64,000 nucleotides of DNA from Saccopteryx bilineata (Eukaryota; Chordata; Mammalia; Chiroptera; Emballonuridae), in assembly GCF_036850765.1 (NCBI RefSeq), contig NC_089491.1, positions 92,102,740 to 92,166,739 on the forward strand, in the 5' to 3' direction. The first letter of the stretch is position 1, and every line of letters begins with the position of its first letter. The position numbers were made by a program, and so were the translations under genes. The notes beneath the pieces are model-generated. The model was given only the letters and a program-made list of their open reading frames with translations, was not told the DNA's origin and searched no databases. Shown here piece by piece: positions 11,401 to 21,927 of this stretch.

Positions 11401-11573
11401 GTTTATATCAGTGTTTTTCAACCTCTGGTCTGCGGACAGGTGCCAGTCCATCCGAAATTCATGCGTATATATTCATATAACTAACATCAGGATGGTTAAC
11501 TTTCACAGACAGGCAGGAAACTTCTGGCAGACCGGTTAATGCAGAGTGACAGTTGAATAACACTGGTTTAAAT
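11401..11573. mobile_element. hAT-like MITE, 157 bp, with 8-bp TSD
   Basis: Body 11409-11565. The left end CAGTGTTTTTCAAC and the right end GTTGAATAACACTG are inverted repeats with one mismatch in fourteen. TSDs gtttatat (11401-11408) and gtttaaat (11566-11573) match at 7 of 8. The CAGTG...TCAAC termini are typical of hAT (Charlie/MER-type) elements. The interior has no coding capacity. Confidence 0.85.
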
Positions 11574-11748
11574 GAATGGAAAAAGAAAACCTCACTAAAT
11601 TTAGAGTTGCTTCCATACTTTTTTATTTTTTCAAAAATACAAGTAGAATCTGTCTTACAAGAGTGCTTAATAGAAATATAAGTATTGATAAGGAAATAAA
11701 ACATTAGCAAATAGAAAATGAAAAATGTCTCCTGAGTGGAAAAAAAGT

Positions 11749-12144
11749 AACTTCTATTTTTTTTTTTTTTTGTATTTTTCTGAAGCTGGAAAAGGGGAGG
11801 CAGACAGACTCCCGCATGTACCCGACTGGGATCCACCCGGCAAGCCCACCAGGGGGCGATGCTCTGCCCATCCTGGGTGTCACTCTGTCGTGACCAGAGC
11901 CACTCTAGCGCCTGGGGCAGAGGCCAAGGAGCCATCCCCAGCACCTGGGCCATCTTTTGATCCAATGGAGCCTCAGCTGCGAGAGGGGAAGAGAGAGACA
12001 GAGAGGAAGGAGAAGGGGAGGGGTGGAGAAGCAGATGGGCACTTCTCCTGTGTGCCCTGGCCAGAAATCAAACCCAGGACTTCTGCACGCCAGGCTGATG
12101 CTCTACCACTGAGCCAACCGGCCCGGGCCAACTTCTATTTTTTT
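11749..12144 (-). mobile_element. tRNA-derived SINE (type I) with TSDs
   Basis: Body about 11765-12129, with TSDs aacttctatttttt on both sides (11749 onward and 12130-12143). The head is at 12060-12129 on the minus strand, with 'gagcatcagcctggcgtgc' in place of the usual A-box neighbourhood. This copy lacks the internal duplication seen at 16379 and 43996. Long open frames through it are not genes. Confidence 0.9.
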
Positions 12145-13040
12145 AATTAGAATATGTAAATCCTCACCTTCCCATATAGAGTTGACTCAGATTCTCATGT
12201 AAGCAAGCTTAGCATGTGGTTTTAGAATGCTATGATTGTTTCAGAAATGAAGGTTTAAAATCTTATACCTAGATTAACTGTCATGTGACAAAATGAGGAA
12301 CTCTACAGAACAGCCCTCCTGTGATTTAGTAACAAAAAGTTAACAAAATAAAGTCTCTGGAAGTGGTTTTAAAGCAATATAACAAAATTATATACATTCA
12401 AGAAAGTTTGGAAAATTCAGTAAGAAAAGTAAGACTCTGTATTATTAAAACCAAGAACATTCCCTCACTCTATCTTCCAACTTAGAAAAAAAAGAAAACC
12501 TCTAGACTTATCTATCCAAGGACACAGGGCTCCCTCTCCTGCTAGTTCCCATCCAAAGGGCTTTATTCTTGTAAAAAGTAAGATGTCGATATTCCTAAAC
12601 CCTTCCTCTGTTACCTATCACTGAGGCTAAATCCTAGATAAGCATGGTTGAGAGATGGAACTCTCTCTTTCTGCCCAGCCTCCAGTTATGGAATAAATAT
12701 TCTATATTACCCATGGCACTATAAGAATACTTTGGCCCCAAGTATACTTTCCCTGGTTTGTAAGGCAGTGGTTCCATGGCAGAAAGACAGGACAAGAAAA
12801 CGTCAGTTTATTGTCAATTTCTCCATTAAAAATTTAACATTTTGTGAGGACAGTTATTATGGAAAGAAAAAATATTCTGCTATTGTTCTTACTTTCAGAT
12901 TCATGGCCTTAAGTCTGAGATTTCACCTGAATTGAGAAATAGGACATGAACAGATAGCTCCTAATATTTTTCCAAAAGATCTGATTTAATTTGCAACAGG
13001 ACCTGGAGAAGTTCAATTCTAAGGACACTCACCAAACAAA

Positions 13041-13050
<10 letters not shown>
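12145..13050. other. Unassigned intergenic sequence
   Basis: Moderate GC content and non-repetitive appearance. The open frame 12648-12935 has no recognisable domain and no splice-flanked structure. Nothing supports a gene. Confidence 0.45.

Positions 13051-13072
<22 letters not shown>
13051..13072. repeat. (CA)n microsatellite
   Basis: Pure CA dinucleotide run of about 11 units, followed by 'ccccaaatattttatatacaca'-like sequence. Confidence 0.9.
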
Positions 13073-13683
13073 CCCAAATATTTTATATACACATATCAAA
13101 AATATCATAACATAGTTAAAATAGAGCTATATAGAAGTAGTACACTAGTGCTCGACATACAACCACAATTGGTTCCAACAGACTGGTCATAACATGATTT
13201 GGTTGTAAGTTGAGTAGGCTATCTGTACAGTACTGTGAAATAATGTTATAAAAATCTTTGTCATATTTTATCATAATTTTCTTTCATTATTGTTATATAT
13301 CATAATTTTCTTTGTTCATTTTAAGCCATTTGTATCATCTCTACACCATTTTTTTTCTTATTTTTATATTCATCAGGTTTAAGTAAAACACTGCATTACC
13401 AGTACAACTGGTTTAACATTTGCAAAACATACAAAATTACAAACTACAGGTGCATACAAAAATACAAAATACAGGGGTAAAAAATACCATAGGAAACATT
13501 TTCCCAATTGGAAAACATATCAAAATATATAAACATGTACAAAACATTTTATTGGCCGCTAGTGCTTGGCTGCAGATCGTTGATGTCGTCATCTGAGGCA
13601 GCAGTTGGGGTTACCGGAGTTGGTCTTTTCATAAACATGTGTGATCACATTCACTTTCTTTCCTCCTTCGTACTTGTTCATTG

Positions 13684-13876
13684 ATTGCTTTCTCATATGT
13701 GCCTTGACCAGGGGGATATAGCAGAGTGGGTGGCCCCTTGCTCAAGCCAGTGATCTTGGGCTCAAACTAGCGACCATGGGGTCATGTCTATTATCCTATG
13801 CTCAAGCCAGCACTACTGAACTTAAACTGGTGAACCCATGCTCAAGTCAGATGAGCCCGTGCTCATTTTTATGTCA
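13684..13876 (-). mobile_element. tRNA-derived SINE (type II) fragment
   Basis: Contains the antisense family phrases 'gctttctcatatgtgccttg', 'ccccttgctcaagccag' and 'gaccatggggtcatgtcta'. It lacks the tRNA head. It sits inside the Tigger-like element, between the two coding remnants. Confidence 0.75.
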
Positions 13877-14034
13877 AGATCAATGGCTTTTCTTTCCTTC
13901 TTGGCAGGCTGAGGCGTAGACAAAGACAATTTCCTCTTGGTAGACATCTTGGGAAGGATTTGATGAAAAATATCCAAGACACAAAACACAAATTGCTGTA
14001 TCAAGTCTGGGATAACAGTTGAAATGGTGCACAT
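13822..14034 (-). pseudogene. Tigger transposase N-terminal remnant
   Basis: The open frame starts at an upstream ATG, but the family-like start is the internal MSTKRKLSLS at about 13947. The frame runs through a basic stretch (AKKERKAIDLD) where the family's first helix-turn-helix would begin. It then enters the SINE fragment and stops. There is no DNA-binding domain or DDE domain, so it cannot be functional. Assignment is by resemblance to Tigger-type proteins. Confidence 0.55.
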
Positions 14035-14229
14035 GGAGATGGTAGTGCTGCTGGAAGCTGGTCTGCACTGTCATACACCCAATTGGGCAACACTTGCACT
14101 GCCAGACACAGAGCAGTCGTGGCTAGCGATTGTGGTTATAAAGTCGAATGGTCATAAGTTTCAGAAGTCATAAGTTTATCAATATCTGTATTTTATATTT
14201 CACAGAAATTTATGCTAGTATAAATCTAA

Positions 14230-15335
14230 TACTAATTTTAATAAGTAATGCTATATCTAATAAACCCTAGAGCAACCACTAAATAAGTAACTTCATAAAA
14301 TAAACAGAATTCTTATGGGAAAATGCTTATGAGAAATAAAAAGAGTAAAAGTCTTCTGGGAAAATAAACATTTAATTTTTAAACAGGTAAAGGAGACACA
14401 GAAAGAGCAGAAATGTAACAGAAAACAAAATGTAAAATAGCAAAGATAAATCCAATATTACCAACAATATAATTAAATGTAAATAAAGCAAAATCTAATC
14501 AAAAGGTAGATTTAAGGCTAGATTTTAAAAATCCACTATATGCTGTTTACTGCATTTAGATTTAAAACTACAACTAAAACTGAAAGTAAAAGAATGGAAA
14601 CAAGGTATATTATGCAAATAGTAACCACAGAAATGTGAATTGCCTGTACAGATATCAGAATAATAGATGTTAAGACATAATATGTTATTAGAGATTAAAG
14701 GTGATATTTTGTAAAGCCATCAAAGGGTATATATGTACCTTAGAACACGAACTTACATGAAGAAAACTGGCAGAAATGAAGGGTGCAAGTAAATACAAAA
14801 ATAATGACTATACAATTCAATGCTTTATTTTTAATAATTAATGGAACATATAGGAAAAGTATCTAAGAAAATATAAGATTTAAGCAACACTATACATCAA
14901 CTAGACCTTACAAGCATTTGTAGAAAACTCCACTGAACAACGGAATAAGTGTATATTCTTTTCAAGTGCCCACAGAACATTTTTCAGAGTTGACCATATC
15001 TTAGACCATAAAACAAATGTCAATTAATTTGAAAGCATAGAAATAATACAAAATGTATTCTCTTATCACAATGGAAGAAATTAAAAAACAGTAAGAAATA
15101 TTTGGGAGACTCACATACATGTGTATATTAAACAGTGCAGTCTTAGAAATGTCATTTAAATAATTACTAATAAGAAATCAAACGGGAAGTCAAAATTTGA
15201 GACAAATGAAAAGAAAGGCAGAGTATAACAAAATTTAATGGGATATAGTACAAGAAGTCCTCACACAGAATTGACAGCTATAAATGGATGTTTTAAGAAA
15301 AAATATCATTTTTTCTTGCAATGCCCATTCATCTT
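14230..15335 (+). mobile_element. Old L1, ORF2 endonuclease region (plus), first part
   Basis: Degraded sense L1 ORF2. Recognisable stretches are the ORF2 start-like 'aattaaatgtaaataaagc' near 14470, an endonuclease segment 'gttgaccatatcttagacca' near 14990 and 'gacaaatgaaaagaaaggca' near 15200. Many stops are present. It continues in sense at 16782 after a large minus-strand insertion. It is the outermost, oldest layer of this nest. Confidence 0.7.
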
Positions 15336-15339
15336 GTCA

Positions 15340-16766
15340 AAGAACATAATATTTTTTTATTTTTAATGTTTAAATAACATTCCATTATATATACATATAC
15401 CACATCTTTGTCCATTAATTCATTGATGAACAGTTAGGTTACTTCCTTGTCTTGGCCATTGTGAGTAATGTTGCAATGCAGATGGAAGCACAGTTACCTT
15501 TTCTTTTTTTAATTTATTTTTTTAATGGGACGACATCAATAAATCAGGATACATATATTCAAAGATAACATATTCAGGTTATCTTGTCATTCAATTATGT
15601 TGCATACCCATCACCCAAAGTCAGATTGTCCTCTGTCACCTTCTATCTAGTTTTCTTTGTGCCCCTCCCCCTTCCCCTTTCCTTCTCCCTCTCCCCCCTC
15701 CCCCCGTAACCACCAAAAGCAATATACAAATTTAATGCAATTGCCATCAAAATTCCAATGACATTTTTTAAAGAAATGGAGCAAAAAATCATCAGATTTA
15801 TATGGAAGTATAAAAAACCCTGAAAAGCCAAAGCCATCCTAAAGAAAAAGAATGAAGCTGGGGGCATTACAATACCTGATTTCAAACTATATTATAGGGC
15901 CACGACAATCAAAACAGCATGGTATTGGTAGAAAAATAGACACTTAGACCAATGGAACAGAATAGAAAACTCAGAAATAAAACCACATATATATACACAG
16001 TTACCTTTTCAATAGTGTTTTCATTTTCTTCAGATAAATACACAGAAATGAAGTTGCTGTATCATATGGTAGCTTTATTTTTAATTTCTTGAGAAAGTTT
16101 TCCTTTTTTCCACAGTGGTTGTGCTTATTTACATTCTACCAACATCGCACAAGGATTCCCTTTTTTTTTTTTTTATCACATCTTCACCACACTTGTTAAT
16201 TCTTGTCTTTCGAATTACAGCCATTTTAACAGGTATAAAGTAATATCCCATTTGGTGTTTGACTTACATTTCACTGATTATTGTTGATGTGAACATCTCT
16301 TTATGTACTTTTGGCCCTTTTTATGTATGTAAATCTTCTTTGGAAAAAATACCTAATCATATCCTCTACCTATTTTTTTTTTCTTTTTCTGAAGCTGGAA
16401 ACAGGGAGAGACAGTCAGACAGACTCCTGCATGCGCCCGAACGGGATCCACCCGGCACGCCCATCATGGGGCTACGCTCTGCCCACCAGGGGGCAATGCT
16501 CTGCCCATCCTGGGCATTGCCATGTTGCGACCAGAGCCACTCTAGCGCCTGAGGCAGAGGCCAAGGAGCCATCCCCAGCGCCCGGGCCATCTTTGCTCCA
16601 ATGGAGCCTTGGCTGTGGGAGGGGAAGAGAGAAACAGAGAGGAAGGCGCGGCAGAGGGGTAGAGAAGCAAATGGGCGCTTCTCCTGTGTGCCCTGGCCAG
16701 GAATCGAACCCGGGTCCTCCGCACACTAGGCCGACGCTCTACCGCTGAGCCAACCGGCCAGGGCAT
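15340..16766 (-). mobile_element. Old L1 3' region (minus) nested in the plus L1
   Basis: Antisense ORF2 C-terminal sequence, for example 'accacatctttgtccattaa' near 15400, 'cttggccattgtgagtaatg' and 'ttctaccaacatcgcac' near 16140. It runs to about 16365, interrupted by a twin-primed L1 at 15504-15995 and followed by a SINE at 16379-16766. It is heavily mutated. Confidence 0.7.
15489..16010 (-). mobile_element. Twin-primed L1 3' end with 15-bp TSD
   Basis: Perfect TSDs cacagttaccttttc lie at 15489-15503 and 15996-16010. From 15504 to about 15712 the L1 3' UTR and tail run on the minus strand. From about 15713 to 15995 ORF2 sequence runs on the plus strand (for example 'aatttaatgcaattgccatc'). 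This is a textbook inversion by twin priming. It is close in sequence to the young L1 at 23477-31264. Confidence 0.9.
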
Positions 16767-16781
16767 CTCTACCTATTTTTT
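16364..16781 (-). mobile_element. tRNA-derived SINE (type I, duplicated subfamily) with TSDs
   Basis: Body 16379-16766, with TSDs ctctacctatttttt at 16364-16378 and 16767-16781. The head with a clear antisense B box (ggaatcgaaccc, 16700-16711) is at the right. It carries an extra copy of the 'ctctgcccaccaggggg'-type segment near 16455-16500, as does the copy at 43996. High similarity to that copy suggests recent insertion. Confidence 0.9.
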
Positions 16782-17097
16782 AATCAATTTTTTTTTGCTA
16801 TTGAATTAAAAATTTTTAATCAGTAACATAAATTTCTATCTGAATAAAATTGAAAAAATCAAATTAAATTTAAAAGAAGCATTAAGAAGGAAATAAAAAT
16901 GGGCACAAAGATTAAAAAGAAAATACAATAATTGAGAAAAATTAGACACCAAAATCTTGTATTTTATAAAAAAATAAAAATTGACAAACTTCTAAATTGA
17001 TCAAGAAAAAAAAAGAAAGTGGTTCAAACAATTGTAATCATAAATGAAAGAGGGAATATTACTACTGATCATACAAGGATAAAAAATTAGGAGAGAA

Positions 17098-17312
17098 GCC
17101 TGACCTGTGGTGGTGCAGTGGATAAAGCATCAACCTGGAAATGCTGAGGTTGCTGGTTCGAAACCCTGGGCTTGCCTGGTCAAGCACATATGGGAGTTGA
17201 TGCTTCCAGTTCCTCCTGCCGTCTCTCTCTCTCTGTCTCTCTTTCCTCTCTCTCCCTCTCTATCTCTCTCTCTTCCTCTCTCTGTCCTCTCTAAAAATGA
17301 ATAAATAAAATT
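17098..17312 (+). mobile_element. tRNA-derived SINE (type III)
   Basis: Head 'gcctgacctgtggtggtgc' at 17098, B box 'ggttcgaaacc' at 17154-17164, then 'gcctggtcaagcacatatgg', a long (TC)n run and an 'aataaataaaa' tail. It faces a second copy of the same family 80 bp downstream. Confidence 0.9.
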
Positions 17313-17389
17313 TAAAAAATTAAAAAAATTAGGAAAGAATACTATAAGTAATTTTATGCCAAATTGATAACTTACATGGAAAGCATTGT

Positions 17390-17612
17390 GTTTTATTTAT
17401 TTATTTATCTATTTATTTTAGAGCAGGGAGAGCGAAAGTGAAAAAGAGAGAAAAAAAGAAGGGAGGAGGAACAGGAAGCAGGAGGAGGAGGAGGAAGCAT
17501 CAACTTCTTCTATATGTGCATTGATCAGGCAAGCCCAGCAATTTTTGAACCAGTAACCTCAGTGTTCCAGGTCAACACTTTATCCACTGCACCACCACAG
17601 GTTAGGCCAAAT
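17390..17612 (-). mobile_element. tRNA-derived SINE (type III), inverted relative to neighbour
   Basis: Starts with a (TTTA)n tail complement at 17390, then a GA-rich block at 17420-17495. The antisense head ends 'caccaccacaggttaggcc' at 17612. It pairs in inverted orientation with 17098-17312. Confidence 0.85.
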
Positions 17613-18034
17613 GCATTATGTTTTAAATAAAGACACTATTATCTACAAAGTACTTAAAGAATAATTTATATCAATTAATTAAAAGCTTTTCCAGAAAATA
17701 TAGTTGAAGATAACAATTTCCAACTCAACACCAAAATCATACAGAGGCATCACAAGGAATCAAAACTAAGACCACTATTACTTATGAATATGGATACAAA
17801 TTCTTAATGAAATACTAGCAAAGCAAAGTCAACCACACATAAAAAATATATAATTATAAAAGTGGTATTTATCTTAGGAAGGCAAGTTGGTTTAACATTA
17901 GAACACAAAGTAGGATAAAACATCATGTCTATAAGGTAATACATTATCTCAATAGAAGAAAAACAAAAATTTACATGATCTCAATAAACACACAGGAAAG
18001 AAACCTAAAAGACAATAACTAATGAAAGACTCCT

Positions 18035-18955
18035 GATAAATTAGTTTCCTATTGCTGTTAAACAATATACCACAAAGTCAGTAACTTATAACACCACACT
18101 CATTCATTGATTCATTTATTTACTTTTGAGAGACAGACAGGAAGGAAGAGAGATGAGAAGAATCAACTCATAGTTCTGTATTTTATTGATTGCTTGCTTT
18201 CTCATACGTGTCTAACCTAAGGTCTCCAACCAAACCAGGGATCCCTTGCTCAAGTCAGCAACCTTGGGCTCAAGTCAGCAATCCTAAACTTCAAGCTAGT
18301 GACTTACGACATCAAACCAGTGACCATGGGGTCATGTCTATGGTCTTACACTCAAACCAGTAACCGCCAATGCTCGAGCTGGTGATCCTGCACTCACACC
18401 AGTGACCTTAAAGTTTTGAACTTGGGTCCTCAGATTCCCGAGCCGACACTCTATCCACTGCACCACTGCCTGGTCAAGCCAACAACACATTTATTATCTT
18501 AGAGTTCTGGAGGTTAGGAATCCAAAATTACTGAAGGACTAAATTCAAGATCTCACTTGCTCCCTTCCAGAAGATCTAAAAGAGAATTTGCTTCCTTGTT
18601 TTTACCAGATTCAAGAGCCCACCCACATTCTTTATTTTATAATCGCACATCACTCTGACTTCTGTTTCTGCCATCACATCCTGCTCTGTCTCTCTGCTTC
18701 TGCTACCACAAAGCCATGTATTTTCTTTAGTCTGAGATGACGGTGCTGATATTACATTCTCAAGGACATTGTCCCTTGTGTAGGTTATGGGATTCACTTC
18801 ATTTGACAAGAAGCTCCGCTATAGACATTTTATGGATGATCCCCTTCCTTTTCCTGGATTCTGCTAAGATAACTGAGGGATCCAAGAGTTCCACTTATAA
18901 TATTTTCAAAGAGCTCTCTGTGACTGAATATTTGATTTCTCCGAAGCACTAATAA
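18035..18955 (-). mobile_element. MLT1-type (MaLR) LTR, interrupted by a SINE
   Basis: The antisense LTR start 'ttagtttcctattgctgtta' is at 18041, and 'cttagagttctggaggttag' follows at 18499 after the SINE. A long CT-rich antisense body ends near 18900. The order fits a minus-strand MaLR LTR. Subfamily unknown. Confidence 0.65.
18110..18477 (-). mobile_element. tRNA-derived SINE (type II)
   Basis: GA-rich start at 18128, family phrases 'ttgcttgctttctcatacgtg' and 'ccatggggtcatgtctatgg', and a head ending 'ctgcaccactgcctggtcaa' at 18475. The flanks aacaccacac and aacaacacat look like imperfect TSDs. Confidence 0.8.
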
Positions 18956-19645
18956 AAGGTTACCCAGCTATACTCTTGACTTTCTCTTAAGAGCACATTT
19001 TTCTGATAGTGAATCTTGTAATTAGAATATCTTTTGCAACCTAGATAGGCTGAGAGATTCTCTAATTATCAAGCCCCAGTTTATTTTTGTTTAACATTTC
19101 TTCCCATATTTTTTTCTTTGTTGCTTTTTTTTATAAATGATAAGATCACCCTAAGCTATACTTTCAATATTTTATTGGGAAATATCCTCAGGGAAATATG
19201 CAAGTTTATTGCTTACAAGTTTTGATTTCCCATAATCACAGGAAACCAGTGAACTAAGCATTCTATCACAATATAACAAGGATATGTATGCTCTTTCCCA
19301 GCTTCAAAAACATGTTTCTCATTTCCTTCGGAGCCCTTATCAGCAGAATCTTTAATATCCCTATTCCTTCTAACAGTTTGTTCAAGGCAACCTAGGCTTT
19401 TTCTACCATGCTCTGCCAATTGCCCGATTCTAAAATCATTTAAATATTTTTCAGGTGCTTCTTGTAGGCGGCACCCCATCCCAGGAACTAAAATCTGTAT
19501 GAGTCAAGGTTCAACTAGAAAAAAAAACAACCAAGGATAATAAATATAAAAATATTTAGTACAAAAAGTTAGCACACATAATTGTGGGACTGCCAAAGCA
19601 AGTCTGGAAGTCACAAGGCAGACTTCCTTAATTCTCAGACATAAT
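18956..19645. other. Unassigned, probably degraded repeat
   Basis: No gene. The stretch near 19330-19520 (ending 'ggaactaaaatctgtatgag') resembles common antisense mammalian repeat sequence, but I cannot name the family with confidence. Confidence 0.4.
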
Positions 19646-19647
19646 GT

Positions 19648-20035
19648 AGGCTACTATCTTCGTTTGTTTGGGCTGCTATAACAAACTGTCACAGAATGTG
19701 TAGCTTATAAACTATACAAGTTTATTTCTCACACTTTTAGAGGCTGGAAATCTGAGATGACCGTGCCAGCATGGTTAGGGGAAGGTCTTCTGGGATGAAA
19801 ACTTCTTGTTGTACCCTCACATAACAGAAGTGAGCAAGTGATCTTTGTTTGTTCTCTTTAGTACCAGCACTAATCCCATTCATGAGAGGCTGGCCTTCAT
19901 GAACTATGCACTTCCCAAAGCTCCACCTGCTTGTATTATAACCCTGGGGATGGCTTTCAGCATATGAATTTTGGGTGAACAAATTCAGATGACAGTGGCC
20001 ACCATCCCCAGTAATTAAACCAAACACTTTTCTGA
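19648..20035 (-). mobile_element. MST/THE1-type (MaLR) LTR
   Basis: Antisense landmarks in the expected order: 'gtttgggctgctataacaaa' (19659), 'agcttataaactatacaag', 'tttatttctcacacttttag', 'aggctggaaatctgagatg', 'ctaatcccattcatgagagg' and 'catatgaattttgggtgaac' (19960). This fits a near-complete minus-strand MSTA-like LTR. Confidence 0.8.
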
Positions 20036-20477
20036 GTATTACTGTAAAAGTATTTTACAGATATAATTAAAAAAAAAAAAAAAACTTATCCTAGATAATC
20101 TTGGTGGTCATTCAGTCAGCTGAAAGGCTTTAAGAAAAAAGTTTAGGCTTCCCAGAAAAAGTAGAAATTCTGACCCTGGAATACAGTTTTAGCCCTCATC
20201 TGAAAGACATAGTGTACACTTCCAGTGGCCTGCCCTGTGAGTTTCAGGCTTGCCTTAGCAGCTCCCACAACTGTATAAATCAACTCCTTGCATTAACTGC
20301 TACTGACTCTGTGTCTCTGATTGAACCTTGACTGATTTAACTGAATTTAGAATACATTTATTTTCATAAACGAGCATAAATCAGTTCAAATAGATGACAC
20401 TTAAATTTTTAAGACGTAAAATACCCACTTATAACACTTGCCAATTCAGAACTAATATTAAATCTAAAGTGGAGTCC
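20036..20477. other. Unassigned sequence
   Basis: No gene. An A-run lies at 20070-20084. 'tctctgattgaaccttgact' near 20315 suggests the end of an old repeat related to that at 19500, in inverted orientation. Confidence 0.4.
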
Positions 20478-20650
20478 TTGACCAGGTAGCTCAGTTGGTT
20501 CCAATACACCAAGGCTGTGGGTTCGATTCCTCAGTCAGGGCCCATACAAGAATCAAGCAATGAATGCATAAATAAGTGAAACTACAAATCAGTGTTTCTC
20601 TCTTTCTCTCTCTAGTTCCCTTTCTCTCTCTGTAAAAATAAAAAAAATGA
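20478..20650 (+). mobile_element. tRNA-derived SINE (type IV)
   Basis: Head 'ccttgaccaggtagctcagt' with an A box, B box 'gggttcgattcc' at 20519-20530, 'catacaagaatcaagcaatg', a (TC)n run and a 'gtaaaaataaa' tail. Confidence 0.85.
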
Positions 20651-20871
20651 ATACATTTAAACAAATAAATATGAAGGGGCCAAACAAGCTACTGAAGAGT
20701 TTTGTTTTGTTTTATTATTAGAAGTAATCATTAAAAACCCTGTAATTGTCTGTGAGACTTAAAAAAGTACCTATATTAGTGTCACATATATATTTCTTTT
20801 ATTTAAGTTGATATAGTTAGTCATACACACACAAAAAATACTTTTTTTCAACATGAGTGATCTAGAAGCTT
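20651..20871. other. Unassigned AT-rich spacer
   Basis: Contains a (TTTTG)n-like stretch at 20700-20713 and nothing else recognisable. Confidence 0.5.
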
Positions 20872-21245
20872 TTTTGTTTGTATGTTTTTCCGAAGTGAGA
20901 AGTTGGGTGGGGGAGTGGAGGCAGACAGAAAGACGCCTGTACGCGCCTGACTGGGATCCACCCAGCATGCCCACCAGGGGGCGTTGATCCACTGCAATCA
21001 GAACCATTCCAGTGCCTGAGGCAGAGGCCATGGAGCCAACCTCAGCACCTGGGCCAACTGTGCTCCAATGGAGCCTTGGCTGCAGGAGGGGAAGAGAGAG
21101 ACAGAGAGAAAGGAGAGGAGGAAGGGTGGAGAAACAGATGGGCTCTTCTTCTGTGTGCCCTGGACGGGAATTGAACCCAGAATTTCCACATGCCAGCCTG
21201 ACGCTCTACTGCTGAGCCAACTGGCCAGGGCCTAGAAATTTTTTA
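20872..21245 (-). mobile_element. tRNA-derived SINE (type I) with TSDs
   Basis: Body 20886-21231. TSDs ctagaagctttttt (20872) and ctagaaattttttt (21232) are imperfect. The antisense B box lies in 'gggaattgaaccc' near 21167-21179. It lacks the internal duplication of the 16379 copy. Confidence 0.85.
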
Positions 21246-21692
21246 AATAATCTTTTAACAATCACCTTAGGTTGATTATTTTCAAGTGAGGAACTATTTA
21301 TATTCAATTTGATATCACCGTATTAGCAAAGAAAACTAAATAACTTTTCCAACTATTAACATTTTTACTGCCTGAGGCAGTAAAGGCTTCTTGATGGACT
21401 AGGAATAAAACAGGCAATAAAGTGCATTTTCTTATTTTGTCTTATAAAAGAAATTTTATTTTAATTTTAATGAAACAAATGTAGAGAACAACAATTAGGA
21501 CTTCAAATGTAAACAATTAAACTATGATTCTGTCCTTTAGGCTTTATTTCCTGATAAGCATTTAGAGTAATAATATATTATTGATAACATTCAGAAAATA
21601 GCAGTAATAAGAAATTATGTTTAGATGGTTCAGTCAGAAAACATACTTACAAACTATTATGGGCTGAAGTTATATTTTGGAGAATTCTAATA
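21246..21692. other. Unassigned AT-rich sequence
   Basis: No gene and no named repeat. Confidence 0.5.
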
Positions 21693-21927
21693 ATGACAAA
21701 AGAGTTTTGTAGCCTTTTTTTTTAATTTTTATTTATTTTATTTATTCATTTTAGAGAGGAGAGAGAGAGGGAGAAAGAGACAGAGACGGGGGGAGGAGCT
21801 GGAAGCATCAACTCCCGTATGTGCCTTGACCAGGCAAGCCCAGGGTTTCGAACCGGCGACCTTAGCATTTCCAGGTCGACGCTTTATCCACTGCGCCACC
21901 ACAGGTCAGGCATGACAAAAGAGTTTT
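21693..21927 (-). mobile_element. tRNA-derived SINE (type III) with perfect 16-bp TSD
   Basis: Body 21709-21911, between perfect repeats atgacaaaagagtttt (21693-21708 and 21912-21927). The antisense B box 'ggtttcgaacc' is at 21844-21854 and the head ends 'accacaggtcagg'. It is well conserved and therefore probably recent. Confidence 0.95.

Larger units (their letters stand above)
13143..14188 (-). mobile_element. Tigger/pogo-like DNA transposon, internally deleted
   Basis: TA dinucleotides flank it (13141-13142 and 14189-14190), and the two ends are diverged inverted repeats around '(G/T)TG.T..AC.TA..AC'. On the minus strand two transposase remnants remain. An N-terminus at 14010 downward begins MSTKRKLSLSTPQPAKKERK, the Ser/Lys-rich start typical of Tigger/CENPB-type transposases. 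A C-terminus near 13639-13553 ends in DDDINDLQPSTSG and a stop. The whole DDE catalytic core between them is missing. A SINE fragment lies at the deletion point. Confidence 0.7.
16782..18030 (+). mobile_element. Old L1 ORF2 (plus), second part
   Basis: Sense, heavily degraded ORF2. 'aaaattgacaaacttctaaa' near 16978, 'aaatgaaagagggaatatta' near 17043, 'tatttatcttaggaaggcaa' near 17867 and 'acatgatctcaataaacaca' near 17972 correspond in order to the linker and reverse transcriptase regions. Two SINEs (17098 and 17390) interrupt it. It continues the copy at 14230-15335. Confidence 0.65.
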
